DNA of 64,000 nucleotides from Nguyenibacter vanlangensis (GCF_038719015.1 NZ_CP152276.1:4357501-4421500); one strand, 5' to 3'; shown: positions 37,920 to 52,352, counted from the stretch's first letter. A program made the numbers and translations. Notes: generated by a model not told the origin, from the letters alone.

Positions 37920-39470
37920 TCAGTATCCGTGCTTCTCGACCAGCAGGGACTGCCCGGTCATGGCGTCCGGCTTCGGCAGGCCCATCAGCGCCAGCAGGGT
38001 GGGGGCGATATCCGCCAGCCGCCCGTCGTGCAGTTCCGCCTCGCGCACGCCGCTCAGCACTACCGGCACCACGTTCAGCGTGTGGGCGGTGTGCGGGCCG
38101 CCGGTCTCGGGGTCGAACATCATCTCGGCATTGCCATGGTCCGCCGTGACCAGCAGCGCCCCGCGCTGGCGATGCACCGCCTCCACCAGCCGCTTCAGCC
38201 CCCGGTCCACCGCCTCGACGGCCTTCACCGCGGCGCCGAACACGCCGGTATGGCCCACCATGTCGGCATTGGCGTAATTCAGGACGATCAGGTCGTACGC
38301 GCCGCTCTCGATCGCCGCGACCGCCTTCTCGGTCAGTTCCGGCGCCGACATTTCCGGCTTCAGGTCATAGGTCGCCACTTTCGGCGACGGCACCATGATC
38401 CGGTCTTCGCCCGGAAGCTGCGCCTCCTTGCCCCCGTTCAGGAAATAGGTGACGTGCGGATATTTCTCGGTCTCGGCCATGCGCAACTGGCGCAGCCCGG
38501 CCCGCGACACCACCTCGCCCAGCAGGTCGTCCAGCGATTGCGGCGGAAACAGCACGCCGATCAGCCGCGCCAGCGTGTCGCTATAGCGCGTCATGCCGAC
38601 CGCCGAGGCGAAGCGCACCACGCGCTTGCGGGCAAATCCGGTAAAATCCGGCTCCAGCAGCGCATCCAGCAACTGGCGGATGCGATCGGCGCGGAAATTG
38701 AAGGACAGGATCGCATCCCCGTCCTTCATCCCGGCATAGCCGTCCAGCACCGTCGGCGGCAAAAACTCGTCGGTCGTCCCCGCCTGGTACGCCGCCTCCA
38801 GCACCGCCAGCGGGTCGTCGCCGCGCGGCCCCTCGGCCGAGACGATCGCGTCGTATACCTTCTCGACCCGCTCCCAGCGCTTGTCGCGGTCCATGGCGAA
38901 ATAACGGCCGGAAATCGTCGCCAGGCTCACCCCGTCCGGCAGCGCGGCGCGCAGTTTCGCGACATAATCGCGGCCCGCATGCGGCGGCGTGTCGCGCCCG
39001 TCGGTAAAAACGTGGAACGCCACCTTCACCCCGGCCTCGGCCACGATCTTCGCCAGCGCCACCGCATGGTCCTGGTGGGAATGCACGCCCCCGGGCGATA
39101 CCAGCCCCATCAGGTGGCAGGTCCCGCCGCTCTGCTTCAGGGCGGCGATCTGCGCGGCCAGTGCCGGATTGGCCGCCAGGCTGCCGTCGCGAATGGCCGC
39201 GAAGATGCGCGGCAATTCCTGCATCACCACCCGGCCGGCGCCGATATTCAGGTGCCCGACCTCGGAATTGCCCATCTGCCCGTCCGGCAGGCCGACATCC
39301 GCGCCGCAGGTCTTCAGGAACGCCCGCGGCCCTTCCTGCCACAGCCGGTCGAATGCCGGGGTCGCCGCCGCGCGCACGGCATTGTCCGACGGGTCCTCGC
39401 GCCAGCCGAAGCCATCCAGGATGACCAGCATGACGGGGCGCCGGGGAAGGGGAAAAGTCTGCTCGGACAT
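37920..39470 (-). CDS. gpmI: 2,3-bisphosphoglycerate-independent phosphoglycerate mutase
   Basis: A cofactor-independent phosphoglycerate mutase (516 residues from ATG 39470) that interconverts 3- and 2-phosphoglycerate. DGFGWRED starts at residue 19; the phosphoserine nucleophile is S69 in QMGNSEVGHLNIGAGR; the second metal site includes TADHGNAEMM. The ATG has a GGGAGAG upstream; a longer frame to 39782 is spurious and crosses the msrB leader. First gene of the envC-ctpA-rppH operon; coupling glycolysis to cell-envelope genes is conserved but its reason is not known. Confidence 0.95.
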   Translation of the reverse strand: MSEQTFPLPRRPVMLVILDGFGWREDPSDNAVRAAATPAFDRLWQEGPRAFLKTCGADVGLPDGQMGNSEVGHLNIGAGRVVMQELPRIFAAIRDGSLAANPALAAQIAALKQSGGTCHLMGLVSPGGVHSHQDHAVALAKIVAEAGVKVAFHVFTDGRDTPPHAGRDYVAKLRAALPDGVSLATISGRYFAMDRDKRWERVEKVYDAIVSAEGPRGDDPLAVLEAAYQAGTTDEFLPPTVLDGYAGMKDGDAILSFNFRADRIRQLLDALLEPDFTGFARKRVVRFASAVGMTRYSDTLARLIGVLFPPQSLDDLLGEVVSRAGLRQLRMAETEKYPHVTYFLNGGKEAQLPGEDRIMVPSPKVATYDLKPEMSAPELTEKAVAAIESGAYDLIVLNYANADMVGHTGVFGAAVKAVEAVDRGLKRLVEAVHRQRGALLVTADHGNAEMMFDPETGGPHTAHTLNVVPVVLSGVREAELHDGRLADIAPTLLALMGLPKPDAMTGQSLLVEKHGY

Positions 39471-39612
39471 GGATGTTCTCTCCCGTGATTTTGGCGCATG
39501 ATGACACCAAATAACTGGCTTGCGAATGTCTCGCCGACCGAAAGATGCCGACCCGCCCGCCGGCGGCAGCCATCCGCCAGCCCGGCGGCAGCCATCTGAT
39601 GGAGAATGCAGG

Positions 39613-39999
39613 ATGACCGGAAAGACCGCCCCCCTCTGCGGCACGCTCACGCCCGAACAAATCCGGGTGATGCACGGGCATGGGACCGAACGCCCGGGCT
39701 CCAGCCCGCTGAATTTCGAAAAGCGCACCGGCCTGTATCGCTGCGCCGCCTGCAACGCGCCGCTCTTCCGCTCGGAAACCAAGTATGAAAGCGGCAGCGG
39801 CTGGCCGTCCTATTACGACGCCCTGCCCGGCGCGGTGGAAACCCAGACCGACACCAGCCACGGCATGACCCGGCTCGAAGTCCATTGCGCGTCCTGCAAG
39901 GGCCATCTGGGCCACGTCTTCCCCGACGGCCCGCGCCCGACCGGGCAGCGCTACTGCATCAACGGGGTCGCGCTGGATTTCGTGCCCGACCCGGCCTGA
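39613..39999 (+). CDS. msrB: Peptide methionine-R-sulfoxide reductase
   Basis: MsrB (128 residues) reduces methionine-R-sulfoxide in proteins. It carries the zinc site CxxC (C44, C47; C92, C95), the catalytic cysteine C115 in [11 protein letters not shown], and KTGLY-like and [12 protein letters not shown] motifs. The resolving cysteine normally in the SGCGWPS context is replaced by serine ([11 protein letters not shown]), so regeneration must use another thiol. ATG 39613 follows GGAG at 39601; an in-frame ATG at 39520 would add a repeat-derived arginine-rich leader. Divergent from gpmI. Confidence 0.92.
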   Translation: MTGKTAPLCGTLTPEQIRVMHGHGTERPGSSPLNFEKRTGLYRCAACNAPLFRSETKYESGSGWPSYYDALPGAVETQTDTSHGMTRLEVHCASCKGHLGHVFPDGPRPTGQRYCINGVALDFVPDPA

Positions 40000-40055
40000 T
40001 CCAGCGCGCGCCTCCGGTCTTCCCCCGCGCGACATCTGCTTTTAGTAAGGGCCCC

Positions 40056-40721
40056 ATGACCGCACACAGCAACGCGCCTCCCTCGGCCGCCGCCCCCTCG
40101 GTGGTCGTGCTCGACCACCCGCTGGTCCAGCACAAGCTCACCCGCCTGCGCCAGGCCACGACCTCGACCGCCGGCTTCCGCCGCCTGACGCGTGAACTCA
40201 GCCTGCTGATGGCCTACGAGGCCACGCGCGACCTGCCGCTCGAAACGGTGGACATCGACACGCCGCTGGAACGCACCCAGGGCCATCTCCTGTCGGGCAA
40301 GAAGCTCTGCCTGGTGTCGATCCTGCGCGCCGGCAACGGAATCCTGGACGGCATGCTCGACCTGGTGCCGGCGGCGCGCGTCGGCCATATCGGCCTGTTC
40401 CGCGACCCGACGACGCTGGAACCGATCGAATACTACATGAAACTGCCCGACGATATCGGCGAGCGCGTCTGCATCGTCGTCGATCCGATGCTGGCCACCG
40501 GCCACAGCGCGGCGGCGGCCATCGACCGGCTGAAGACGGCCGGGGCGCGGCAGATCGTCTTCGTCTGCCTGCTCGCCGCGCCCGAAGGCGTCGCCCATCT
40601 CGCCGCCGCCCATCCGGACGTCAAGATCGTCACCTGTGCGATCGATCGTGAACTGGACGATCACGGCTACATCCGCCCGGGCCTGGGCGACGCCGGCGAT
40701 CGTCTGTTCGGCACCAAATAG
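40056..40721 (+). CDS. upp: Uracil phosphoribosyltransferase
   Basis: UPRTase (221 residues) salvages uracil with PRPP to UMP. The PRPP-binding loop is [16 protein letters not shown] and the family's uracil-binding C-terminus [23 protein letters not shown] is present in full. ATG 40056 has a TAAGG at 40044-40048; the start context AAGGGCCCCATGA is the same as that of the ABC exporter at 29182. Monocistronic in appearance, 56 bp after msrB. Confidence 0.95.
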   Translation: MTAHSNAPPSAAAPSVVVLDHPLVQHKLTRLRQATTSTAGFRRLTRELSLLMAYEATRDLPLETVDIDTPLERTQGHLLSGKKLCLVSILRAGNGILDGMLDLVPAARVGHIGLFRDPTTLEPIEYYMKLPDDIGERVCIVVDPMLATGHSAAAAIDRLKTAGARQIVFVCLLAAPEGVAHLAAAHPDVKIVTCAIDRELDDHGYIRPGLGDAGDRLFGTK

Positions 40722-40751
40722 TCCGCCCCCGCCTTTCCCAGGCAGGCCATT

Positions 40752-40781
40752 CCCTGGCAACCCACCCCCTGGCAACCCACC
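40752..40781 (+). repeat. Two perfect 15-nt tandem repeats in the upp-dodecin spacer
   Basis: CCCTGGCAACCCACC occurs twice back to back (40752-40766 and 40767-40781) in non-coding DNA, preceded by a partial third unit. It matches the unit length of repeats found inside coding regions of this window. Confidence 0.85.
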
Positions 40782-40822
40782 GCGCGGCACATCGTTCTTC
40801 CCCCAGGACAAGGAGAAGAACA

Positions 40823-41044
40823 ATGTCCGGACATACCTACAAGGTCGTCGAACTGGTCGGCTCGTCCCCCGAATCGATCGAGGCCGCGATCGCGGGCGGC
40901 CTGGCCCGCGCGGCCGACAGCCTGCACGCCATCCGCTGGTTCGAGGTCATCAGCACGCGCGGCCACGTCGTCGACGGCCGCGTCAGCCACTACCAGGTCA
41001 CGCTCAAGGTCGGATTCACCCTCGACGAACACCACACCGCCTGA
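40823..41044 (+). CDS. Dodecin (flavin-binding protein)
   Basis: A 73-residue dodecin, a small protein forming hollow dodecamers that store riboflavin, FMN or FAD. The family start ([18 protein letters not shown]) and the flavin-stacking tryptophan W39 ([14 protein letters not shown]) are present, with Q58 ([10 protein letters not shown]) in the flavin hydrogen-bond position. AAGGAG lies nine bases upstream. It converges on ilvA; the 47-bp gap contains a weak hairpin. Confidence 0.93.
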   Translation: MSGHTYKVVELVGSSPESIEAAIAGGLARAADSLHAIRWFEVISTRGHVVDGRVSHYQVTLKVGFTLDEHHTA

Positions 41045-41063
41045 CGACCGGCGGCCGGAGGGC

Positions 41064-41086
41064 GGCGGGGACCGCAAAGCCCCGCC
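41064..41086. terminator. Possible bidirectional terminator between dodecin and ilvA
   Basis: GGCGGGG (41064-41070) pairs with CCCCGCC (41080-41086) around a nine-base loop. There is no T-run, so it is weak as a rho-independent terminator, but it sits exactly between two convergent genes. Confidence 0.35.
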
Positions 41087-41091
41087 CCCCC

Positions 41092-42288
41092 CTAAACCCG
41101 CCGCACGATATAGGTCTTGGCCAGTTCGCCCATGATCTCCTGCGCGTGCGCCGGGTCGCGCGCCTCGATCATCACTTCCAGTTCCGCCGCCTGCACGCTC
41201 GGCACGGTGAACAGCCGCTGGTGCGACACTTCCAGGATATTGCCCCCGGCATCGCCGATCGTGCGCGAAATATCGGCCAAAATGCCCGGCCGATCCGGAA
41301 TCTCCATCTTCAGGCACAGCAGCCGCCCGTCGCGCAGCAGCGAGCGCAGCAGCGTATTGGCCAGGATGCGGCTGTCGATATTGCCCCCCGTCACCGGCAG
41401 CGCCACCCGCCTGCCGCGAAACAGCTCCGGATAGGTCAGTATCGCCGCCAGCGCGCTGGCCCCGGCCCCCTCGCTGACCTGCTTGGCTCCTTCGGCCATC
41501 AGGGTGATCGCGTCCTCCACCGCGCGCTCCGGCACCACCAGCACGCGGCCGACATGCTCGCGGATGACCGACAGCGGCTTGCGCCCGATCTGCAGCACCG
41601 CGATGCCCTCGGCGATCGTGGCCCCGCCCGGCGGCATGATCTCGTCGCCCGGAAATGCGGACAGCGAGGAATAGCTCTCCACCTGCACGCCGATCACGTC
41701 CATCTCCGGCCGCAGCGCGCGCGCCACCACCGCAGCACCCGCCAGCAGCCCGCCGCCGCCGATCGGCGCCACCAGCATGTCCAGCGCCCCCGCATCCTCC
41801 AGCAGTTCCAGGGCGAAGGTCCCCTGGCCCGCCATCACCGCCGCATCGTCATAGGGCGGGACGAAGACACGCCCCTCGCGCCGGCACAGCGCATCGGCAT
41901 GCGCGGTCGCCTCGGCGAAATTCGTCCCTTCCAGCACCACGCGCGCGCCCCAGGCCGCGGTGCGCGTCACCTTGGCCGCCGGGGTGAAGCGCGGCATCAC
42001 GATCACCGCGTCGATCCCCAGCAGGGCGGCATGCCGCGCCACGCCCTGCGCATGGTTGCCGGCCGAAACCGTAATCACCCCGCGTGCCCGCTCCTCGGCC
42101 GTCAGCAGCGCCAGCTTGTTCGCCGCACCCCGCTCCTTGAACGAGCCGACCGCCTGCAGATTCTCCAGCTTCAGCACGATCTCGGCGCCCGTCGCCTTCG
42201 ACAGGGCGTGCGACGGCACGGTGGGCGTGCGCAGCACGCGCCCCTCGATCCGCGCGGCGGCGGCCCGGACGTCATCCAGGGTGATCAT
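41092..42288 (-). CDS. ilvA: Threonine ammonia-lyase (PLP-dependent, ACT-containing)
   Basis: A 398-residue threonine dehydratase producing 2-oxobutanoate for isoleucine synthesis or threonine breakdown. The PLP lysine is K51 in GSFKERGAANKL, the phosphate loop is PIGGGGLLAG, and the C-terminal 75 residues form one ACT domain (LKMEIPDRPGILADISRTIG), which gives allosteric control. With one ACT domain and under 410 residues it is of the short TdcB-like/IlvA1 type rather than the long E. coli IlvA form. Ten bp separate it from greA, and both run on the minus strand. Confidence 0.92.
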   Translation of the reverse strand: MITLDDVRAAAARIEGRVLRTPTVPSHALSKATGAEIVLKLENLQAVGSFKERGAANKLALLTAEERARGVITVSAGNHAQGVARHAALLGIDAVIVMPRFTPAAKVTRTAAWGARVVLEGTNFAEATAHADALCRREGRVFVPPYDDAAVMAGQGTFALELLEDAGALDMLVAPIGGGGLLAGAAVVARALRPEMDVIGVQVESYSSLSAFPGDEIMPPGGATIAEGIAVLQIGRKPLSVIREHVGRVLVVPERAVEDAITLMAEGAKQVSEGAGASALAAILTYPELFRGRRVALPVTGGNIDSRILANTLLRSLLRDGRLLCLKMEIPDRPGILADISRTIGDAGGNILEVSHQRLFTVPSVQAAELEVMIEARDPAHAQEIMGELAKTYIVRRV

Positions 42289-42298
42289 CGCCGTCGCC

Positions 42299-42772
42299 TC
42301 AGCGATAGGTAACGGCCAGGATCTCGTACGTCCGGTCGCCGCCCGGGGCGGGAACCGACACCGAATCCCCGATCCGCTTGCCGATCAGCGACTTGGCCAG
42401 CGGCGAGGAAACCGACAGCAGCCCCGCCTTGATGTCGGCCTCATGCACGCCGACGATCTGATAGGTCGCTTCCTTGTCCGTTTCCTCATCCACCAGGCTG
42501 ACCTTCGCGCCGAACATCACCTGGTCGCCCGACAGGCTCGCCGGGTTGATCACCAAGGCCGACGAGACGATCTCCTCCAGTTCCTGGATCCGCCCCTCGA
42601 TAAAGGACTGGCGTTCCCGCGCGGCATGGTATTCGGCATTTTCCGACAGGTCGCCATGGCTGCGGGCTTCGGCGATGGCGCGGATGACGGCCGGCCGTTC
42701 CTCGCTCTTCAGCTTGCGAAGTTCGTCTTCCAGCCGCTGCAGGCCATTGGCCGTCATCGGAAATTTCTGCAA
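42299..42772 (-). CDS. greA: Transcription elongation factor GreA
   Basis: GreA (157 residues) rescues backtracked RNA polymerase. The coiled coil carries the acidic tip GDLSENAEYHAARERQ, and the C-terminal FKBP-like domain ends GDSVSVPAPGGDRTYEILAV. I use TTG 42772: it yields MQKFPMTANGLQRLEDEL, the usual GreA N-terminus with PMT at residues 5-8; the ATG at 42757 would cut off the first five residues. A rare start such as TTG may lower its translation. Followed by ilvA after 10 bp. Confidence 0.95.
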   Translation of the reverse strand: MQKFPMTANGLQRLEDELRKLKSEERPAVIRAIAEARSHGDLSENAEYHAARERQSFIEGRIQELEEIVSSALVINPASLSGDQVMFGAKVSLVDEETDKEATYQIVGVHEADIKAGLLSVSSPLAKSLIGKRIGDSVSVPAPGGDRTYEILAVTYR

Positions 42773-42906
42773 GGCAAGTCCCCAGGATGAAGGTCAGTCG
42801 CGCGACTGACGTCAAAGATTGCGACACAAGCGCCGCCAAGACCGAACACGCCGGGTGCCGGGGCCCGACAGGGTCGGCCCCGGCACCCGGCGTAGGTGCA
42901 GTGCGC

Positions 42907-46161
<3,255 letters not shown>

Positions 46162-46174
46162 GGGGCGCGGGCTT

Positions 46175-47599
46175 TCAGACGGTCTGGTTGCTGCGGTCGA
46201 TCAGGGCGACGAACCGGTCGAACAGATAATGGCTGTCCGACGGGCCGGGGCTCGCCTCGGGATGGTACTGGACCGAGAAGGCCGGATAGCGGTCGGACGC
46301 GATCCCCTCGTTCGATCCGTCGAACAGGCTGGTATGGGTCACCCGCACATCCGCCGGCAGGCTGGCCTCGTCCACGGCGAAGCCATGGTTCTGGCTGGTG
46401 ATCTCCACCTTCCCGGTCGTCAGGTCCTTCACCGGCTGGTTGGCGCCCCGATGGCCGCGCGCCAGCTTATAGGTCCGCGCCCCCAGCGCCTGCGCCAGCA
46501 ACTGGTGCCCCAGGCAGATGCCGAAGACCGGCTTGCCGGCCGCCAGCACGCCCCGGATCGCCGGCACCGCGTATTCCGCCGTCGCCGCCGGGTCCCCCGG
46601 ACCGTTGGACAGGAACACGCCCTCCGGCCCATGGGCCAGGATCTCTTCCGCCGTCGCCGTCGCCGGCACCACGGTCACGTCGCAGCCCGCGCTGGTCAGG
46701 CAGCGCAGGATATTGCGCTTGGCCCCGTAATCCACCGCCACCACGCGCCGCCGCGCGGCCGGGGGGCTGGGCGCATCGCTGCCCGATGGCCAGTGCCACA
46801 CCCCGTCCCGCCAGGCATAGGCTTCGCCGCAGGTCACCTCTCGCGCCAGGTCCATGCCCTCCAGCCCCGGCCAGGCGGCGGCCCGGGCGCGCAGCGCCGC
46901 CAGGTCGAACGCGCCGTCGGCCGGATAGGCCAGGATCGCGGTCTGCGGCCCGCCATCGCGGATGCGCCGGGTGATCGCCCGCGTATCGACGCCGCAGATG
47001 CCCGGCACGCCCCGTTCGGCCAGCCAGGCATCCAGCCCCTCGGCCGCGCGCCAGTTCGCCGGCTCGGTCAGGTCCTGCTTGACGACCAGCCCGCGCGCCG
47101 CCACCCGCGCGGCCTCGTCATCCTCCGGATTGGCGCCGACATTGCCGATATGCGGAAAGGTGAAGGTGATGATCTGCCCCGCGAAGGACGGATCGGTCAG
47201 CGTCTCCTGATAGCCGGTCAAGCCGGTCGAAAAGCACAGCTCGCCGATCGCCGCCCCGTCAGGGGTCGTCTGCGCGCCGAAGCCGCGGCCCCACAGGCTG
47301 GTCCCGTCGGCCAGCACCAGCACGGCGGTGGCGCCGTCGGGCGGGGTGTCCGCGCAAACCACGGCTGGGGTGGGAACCTGGGGCTGGGGCATCGTGGTCT
47401 CCGCTGGGTCGGACGCGCGGTCCGGTTGCAGGTCTGCAAGGCTCAGGCCGGCATGGCGCAGGATCACCGGCCAGTGCTTGGCCGGGATCGCGCGGGCCTG
47501 CCGCCATTTGCGGATGGCCTCGGTCCCGACACCGGTCAGGCGCGCGGCATTGTCCGCGCCGCCCAGACGTTCAATGATGCTTTGGATCGTCATCGGCAT
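46175..47599 (-). CDS. carA: Carbamoyl-phosphate synthase small subunit with N-terminal HTH domain
   Basis: CarA (474 residues from ATG 47599) supplies ammonia from glutamine to CarB. The enzyme part starts near residue 82 ([20 protein letters not shown]) and has the amidotransferase triad: cysteine in [10 protein letters not shown], then [10 protein letters not shown] with histidine and glutamate. Residues 1-57 ([39 protein letters not shown]) form a Cro/CI-like helix-turn-helix domain that is not part of CarA in other bacteria I know. No stop interrupts the junction. An internal ATG (residue 70, 47392) has GGAGA five bases upstream, so a short 405-residue CarA may also be made. Two palindromes lie just upstream. 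Confidence 0.9.
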   Translation of the reverse strand: MPMTIQSIIERLGGADNAARLTGVGTEAIRKWRQARAIPAKHWPVILRHAGLSLADLQPDRASDPAETTMPQPQVPTPAVVCADTPPDGATAVLVLADGTSLWGRGFGAQTTPDGAAIGELCFSTGLTGYQETLTDPSFAGQIITFTFPHIGNVGANPEDDEAARVAARGLVVKQDLTEPANWRAAEGLDAWLAERGVPGICGVDTRAITRRIRDGGPQTAILAYPADGAFDLAALRARAAAWPGLEGMDLAREVTCGEAYAWRDGVWHWPSGSDAPSPPAARRRVVAVDYGAKRNILRCLTSAGCDVTVVPATATAEEILAHGPEGVFLSNGPGDPAATAEYAVPAIRGVLAAGKPVFGICLGHQLLAQALGARTYKLARGHRGANQPVKDLTTGKVEITSQNHGFAVDEASLPADVRVTHTSLFDGSNEGIASDRYPAFSVQYHPEASPGPSDSHYLFDRFVALIDRSNQTV

Positions 47600-47647
47600 G
47601 GAGAATTCTTCCTTCCGGGATTATCTCCTACCAGCCTCTCCACCCCC

Positions 47648-47702
47648 TGGGAAGAAAATTCCCACGCGAATCGATATCCCTGGGGTGGGAAATTTTTTCC
47701 GG
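47648..47702. promoter_or_regulatory. Two palindromic sites in the carA-yqeY divergent spacer
   Basis: TGGGAA-GAAAA-TTCCCA (47648-47664) and TGGGAA-ATTTT-TTCCGG (47686-47702) share the same half-site and 5-bp spacer; their centres are 38 bp apart, close to a whole number of helical turns. They lie between carA (start 47599) and yqeY (start 47749). They are good candidates for operators of a repressor; the helix-turn-helix domain fused to CarA is the obvious nearby candidate. Confidence 0.55.
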
Positions 47703-47748
47703 GCGGCCCGGGTTCGGCCGCCCCCGACCAGGTAAGGAAGACAGGATC

Positions 47749-48207
47749 ATGTCCCTGCGCGCGCGCCTCAACGAAGACCTCAAGACGGCGATGAAGGCCG
47801 GCCAGTCCGCGCGGGTCGCCACGCTGCGCATGGTCGCGGCCAGGCTGAAGGACGCCGACATCGCCGCCCGCGTCCGCGGCGTCGGACAGGTCGGCGACGA
47901 CGAGGCAACCGCGCTGCTGCGCGGCATGATCAAGTCGCGCACCGAATCGGCCGCGCTGTACCGCCAGGGCAACCGCCCCGAACTGGCCGAGAAGGAAGAG
48001 TCCGAGATCGAGACGATCCGCGCCTACCTGCCCGCCGAACTCGACGGCGCGGCGCTCGACGCCGCGATCCGCGACGCGATCGCCGCCACCGGCGCCGGCT
48101 CGATGCGGGACATGGGCAAGGTGATGGCCGAACTCAAAGCCCGCTTCGGCGCGGCGCTCGATCCCGCCCGCGCCGGCGCCGCGGTCAAGTCGCTGCTGTC
48201 CGCCTGA
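47749..48207 (+). CDS. GatB/YqeY domain protein
   Basis: A 152-residue YqeY-like protein, related to the tRNA-binding tail of GatB. It begins LRARLNEDLKTAMKAGQSARVATLRMVAARLKDADIAARVRG, described in full only by its start (LRARLNEDLKTAMKAG), and contains the helical EKEESEIETIRAYLPAELDG and the C-terminal MRDMGKVMAELKARFGAALD. Standalone YqeY proteins are thought to act on tRNA-dependent amidation, but the role is not proven. Five bp separate it from dnaG; this yqeY-dnaG-rpoD order is typical of alphaproteobacteria. ATG follows AGGAAG. Confidence 0.9.
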   Translation: MSLRARLNEDLKTAMKAGQSARVATLRMVAARLKDADIAARVRGVGQVGDDEATALLRGMIKSRTESAALYRQGNRPELAEKEESEIETIRAYLPAELDGAALDAAIRDAIAATGAGSMRDMGKVMAELKARFGAALDPARAGAAVKSLLSA

Positions 48208-48211
48208 CCGC

Positions 48212-50086
48212 GTGGCCCTCGACCCCGCCTTCCTGGACGAGCTGCGCGCCCGCACGCCGATCGCCTCGGTGATCGGCCGGCGGACCAAACTCGTCCGCTC
48301 CGGGCGGAACTGGAAGGCCTGCTGCCCCTTCCACGGCGAGAAGACGCCCTCCTTCTACGTCTATGACGACCATTTCCATTGCTTCGGCTGCGGCGCGCAT
48401 GGCGACGTGATCTCGTTCGTGATGCAGTCCGAGGGCCGCTCCTTCCCCGAGGCGGTGGCCGAACTCGCCGCCCAGGCGGGGCTCGACGTCCCCCGCGCCA
48501 CCCCCCAGCAGCGCGAGGCCGACCAGCGCGCCCGCGACCTCACCGAGGTGCTGGACCTGGTGCAGGCCGCCTGGATGCGCCGCCTGCACGCGCCCGAGGG
48601 CCGCGCCGGGCTCGCCTATCTGCGCGGCCGCGGCCTCGCGGACGAGACGATCGCCGCCTTCGGGCTGGGCTGGTCGGGCGACGGGCGCGGCAGCCTGCTG
48701 GCCGAACTCCAGCCGCACGGCGTCACCCAGGACCTGCTGCTCCAGGCCGGCCTGATGCGGGTGGACGAGGACGGGCGGCCCAGGGGCGAACTCTTCTTCA
48801 ACCGCGTCATTTTTCCCATCCGCGACCGGCGGGGCGCGCTGGTCTCCTTCGGCGGCCGCATCCTGGGCGACGGCCAGCCGAAATATCTCAACGGCCCCGA
48901 AACGGCCCTGTTCTCCAAGCGGCGCACGCTCTTCGGCCTCGACCGCGCCCGCGCCGCCATCCGCGCCCCCCGCCCGCGCGGCGCGCCGCCGGTCGAGCTG
49001 GTGGTGGCCGAGGGCTACATGGACGTCATCGCTTTGCACCAGGCCGGCTTCCCCGGCGCCGTCGCCCCGCTGGGCACCGCGCTCACGGCCGAGCAGATGG
49101 AGGCGCTATGGCAGATCGCCCCGGCGCCGATCCTGTGTTTCGACGGCGACGCGGCGGGCCAGCGCGCCGCGGTCAAGGCGGCCGAAACCGCCCTGCCGCT
49201 GCTCGACGTCAACCGCACCCTGCGCTTCTGCACCCTGCCCGAGGGCGAGGATCCGGACAGCCTGCTGCGCGCCCGCGGCGCCGGCGCGGTGGCGGCGCTG
49301 CTCGACGGCGCCAGCCCGCTCGGCCATGTCCTGTTCGACCTGCTGACCGCGGGCGTGCGCGACCCCGGCCCCGAACAGCGCGCCGCCATCCGCCGCCGCC
49401 TGACCGAAGTCGCCGCCCTGATCGGCGACAAGGCGCTGGCGGCGGAATATCGCGCGACCCTGCTGGACCGGTTCTTCGCCACCTACCGCCGCGCCAATGC
49501 CGGCCCCGGCAGGCGCGGCGGCAAGGGACCGAACGGGGGAACGCACGGCGGGCTGAACGGGGGGGCACGGATCGAGGCGCCCGCCATCCCGCCCGCCGCC
49601 CCCTTCGCCGCGGGCGACGCCGCGCAGGAACGCATGCGCATCCTCACCGCCATCCTGCTGCGCCACCCCGACATCCTGCCGGAAATCGAGGACGCCTATT
49701 GCCGGCTGGACCTGCCCCCCGTCCTGGCCCGGGTGCGCGCCGCGGTGATGGACCTCGCCGCCGGCGGCGACCTGGGCGGCGCCGAGGACCTGGCCGCCCG
49801 CCTGGACGCGGCCGGCCTGGCCGGGGACCGCGCCCTGGCGCTGGCCGCCGATCCGCTGCCGCTGGCCCTCAGCGCCGCGGATACGCTGATGGCGGTCGAG
49901 GTGCGGCAGGAATGGTGGCATTTCTACGCCCTGCTCAATGTCCGCCAGTTCGGCGAGGACGTGCGCCTCGATACCGAACGGCTCTGCGCCGGCACGCTGG
50001 ACGCGAAATCCTGGGCCAGCCTGCGCACCCGCCTGCTGGCATGGGAGTCCCTGCGCCGCGGCGACACGCTGACCGAGGATGCATAA
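48212..50086 (+). CDS. dnaG: DNA primase
   Basis: DnaG (624 residues) makes RNA primers for replication. Zinc-binding domain CHC2: CPFH (residues 38-41) and CFGC (57-60). The TOPRIM core has VVAEGYMDVIALHQAGF and CFDGDAAGQRAAVKAAE; the C-terminal helicase-binding domain is about residues 480-624. The start is GTG 48212 (GTGGCCCTCGAC), 4 bp after yqeY; the frame has no better start. A linker near residue 440 (GGKGPNGGTHGGLNGG) is glycine-rich. The stop lies in a 13-nt tandem repeat (50077-50102) that duplicates it. Confidence 0.94.
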   Translation: MALDPAFLDELRARTPIASVIGRRTKLVRSGRNWKACCPFHGEKTPSFYVYDDHFHCFGCGAHGDVISFVMQSEGRSFPEAVAELAAQAGLDVPRATPQQREADQRARDLTEVLDLVQAAWMRRLHAPEGRAGLAYLRGRGLADETIAAFGLGWSGDGRGSLLAELQPHGVTQDLLLQAGLMRVDEDGRPRGELFFNRVIFPIRDRRGALVSFGGRILGDGQPKYLNGPETALFSKRRTLFGLDRARAAIRAPRPRGAPPVELVVAEGYMDVIALHQAGFPGAVAPLGTALTAEQMEALWQIAPAPILCFDGDAAGQRAAVKAAETALPLLDVNRTLRFCTLPEGEDPDSLLRARGAGAVAALLDGASPLGHVLFDLLTAGVRDPGPEQRAAIRRRLTEVAALIGDKALAAEYRATLLDRFFATYRRANAGPGRRGGKGPNGGTHGGLNGGARIEAPAIPPAAPFAAGDAAQERMRILTAILLRHPDILPEIEDAYCRLDLPPVLARVRAAVMDLAAGGDLGGAEDLAARLDAAGLAGDRALALAADPLPLALSAADTLMAVEVRQEWWHFYALLNVRQFGEDVRLDTERLCAGTLDAKSWASLRTRLLAWESLRRGDTLTEDA

Positions 50087-50387
50087 GGGGGATGCATAAG
50101 GGCCCGAGGGTCCATGCGGGGTGCATGACGGACGGAAGAACGCGCGGTTTTTCGCGTCCCGCTCCGCCGGGCCCATCCCGTCCGTCCCGGTTTGGCCCCT
50201 TGACTTCCGACCCTGAATCGACCACCTGCACCACACTGAAATTGTCAGATGCGATAGAATGGCCCTTTCGTGTCCGGTGGCTTGCATCCCGCCCAGGCGG
50301 GACGGCCGGGCGGCGAAGCAGGGCCGGCACGCCGTCGCGCGGCGTGCGACGGATGGCACGGTAGCGGGTGAGGGGACAGGGCAGGCG
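50087..50387 (+). other. Spacer between dnaG and rpoD
   Basis: This 301-bp stretch holds no gene. It begins with the second unit of a GGATGCATAAGGG repeat and contains TTGACT (50199-50204), with no good -10 element at the right distance, and TAGAAT (50255-50260) without a matching -35. rpoD promoters are expected here but I cannot place one with confidence. No T-rich hairpin ends dnaG. Confidence 0.4.
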
Positions 50388-52340
<1,953 letters not shown>

Positions 52341-52352
52341 TCGCCCCCGCCC

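Noticed and set aside
41092..42288. Serine racemase as an alternative for the PLP enzyme
   Set aside because: The C-terminal ACT domain and overall length fit threonine ammonia-lyase; serine racemases lack ACT.
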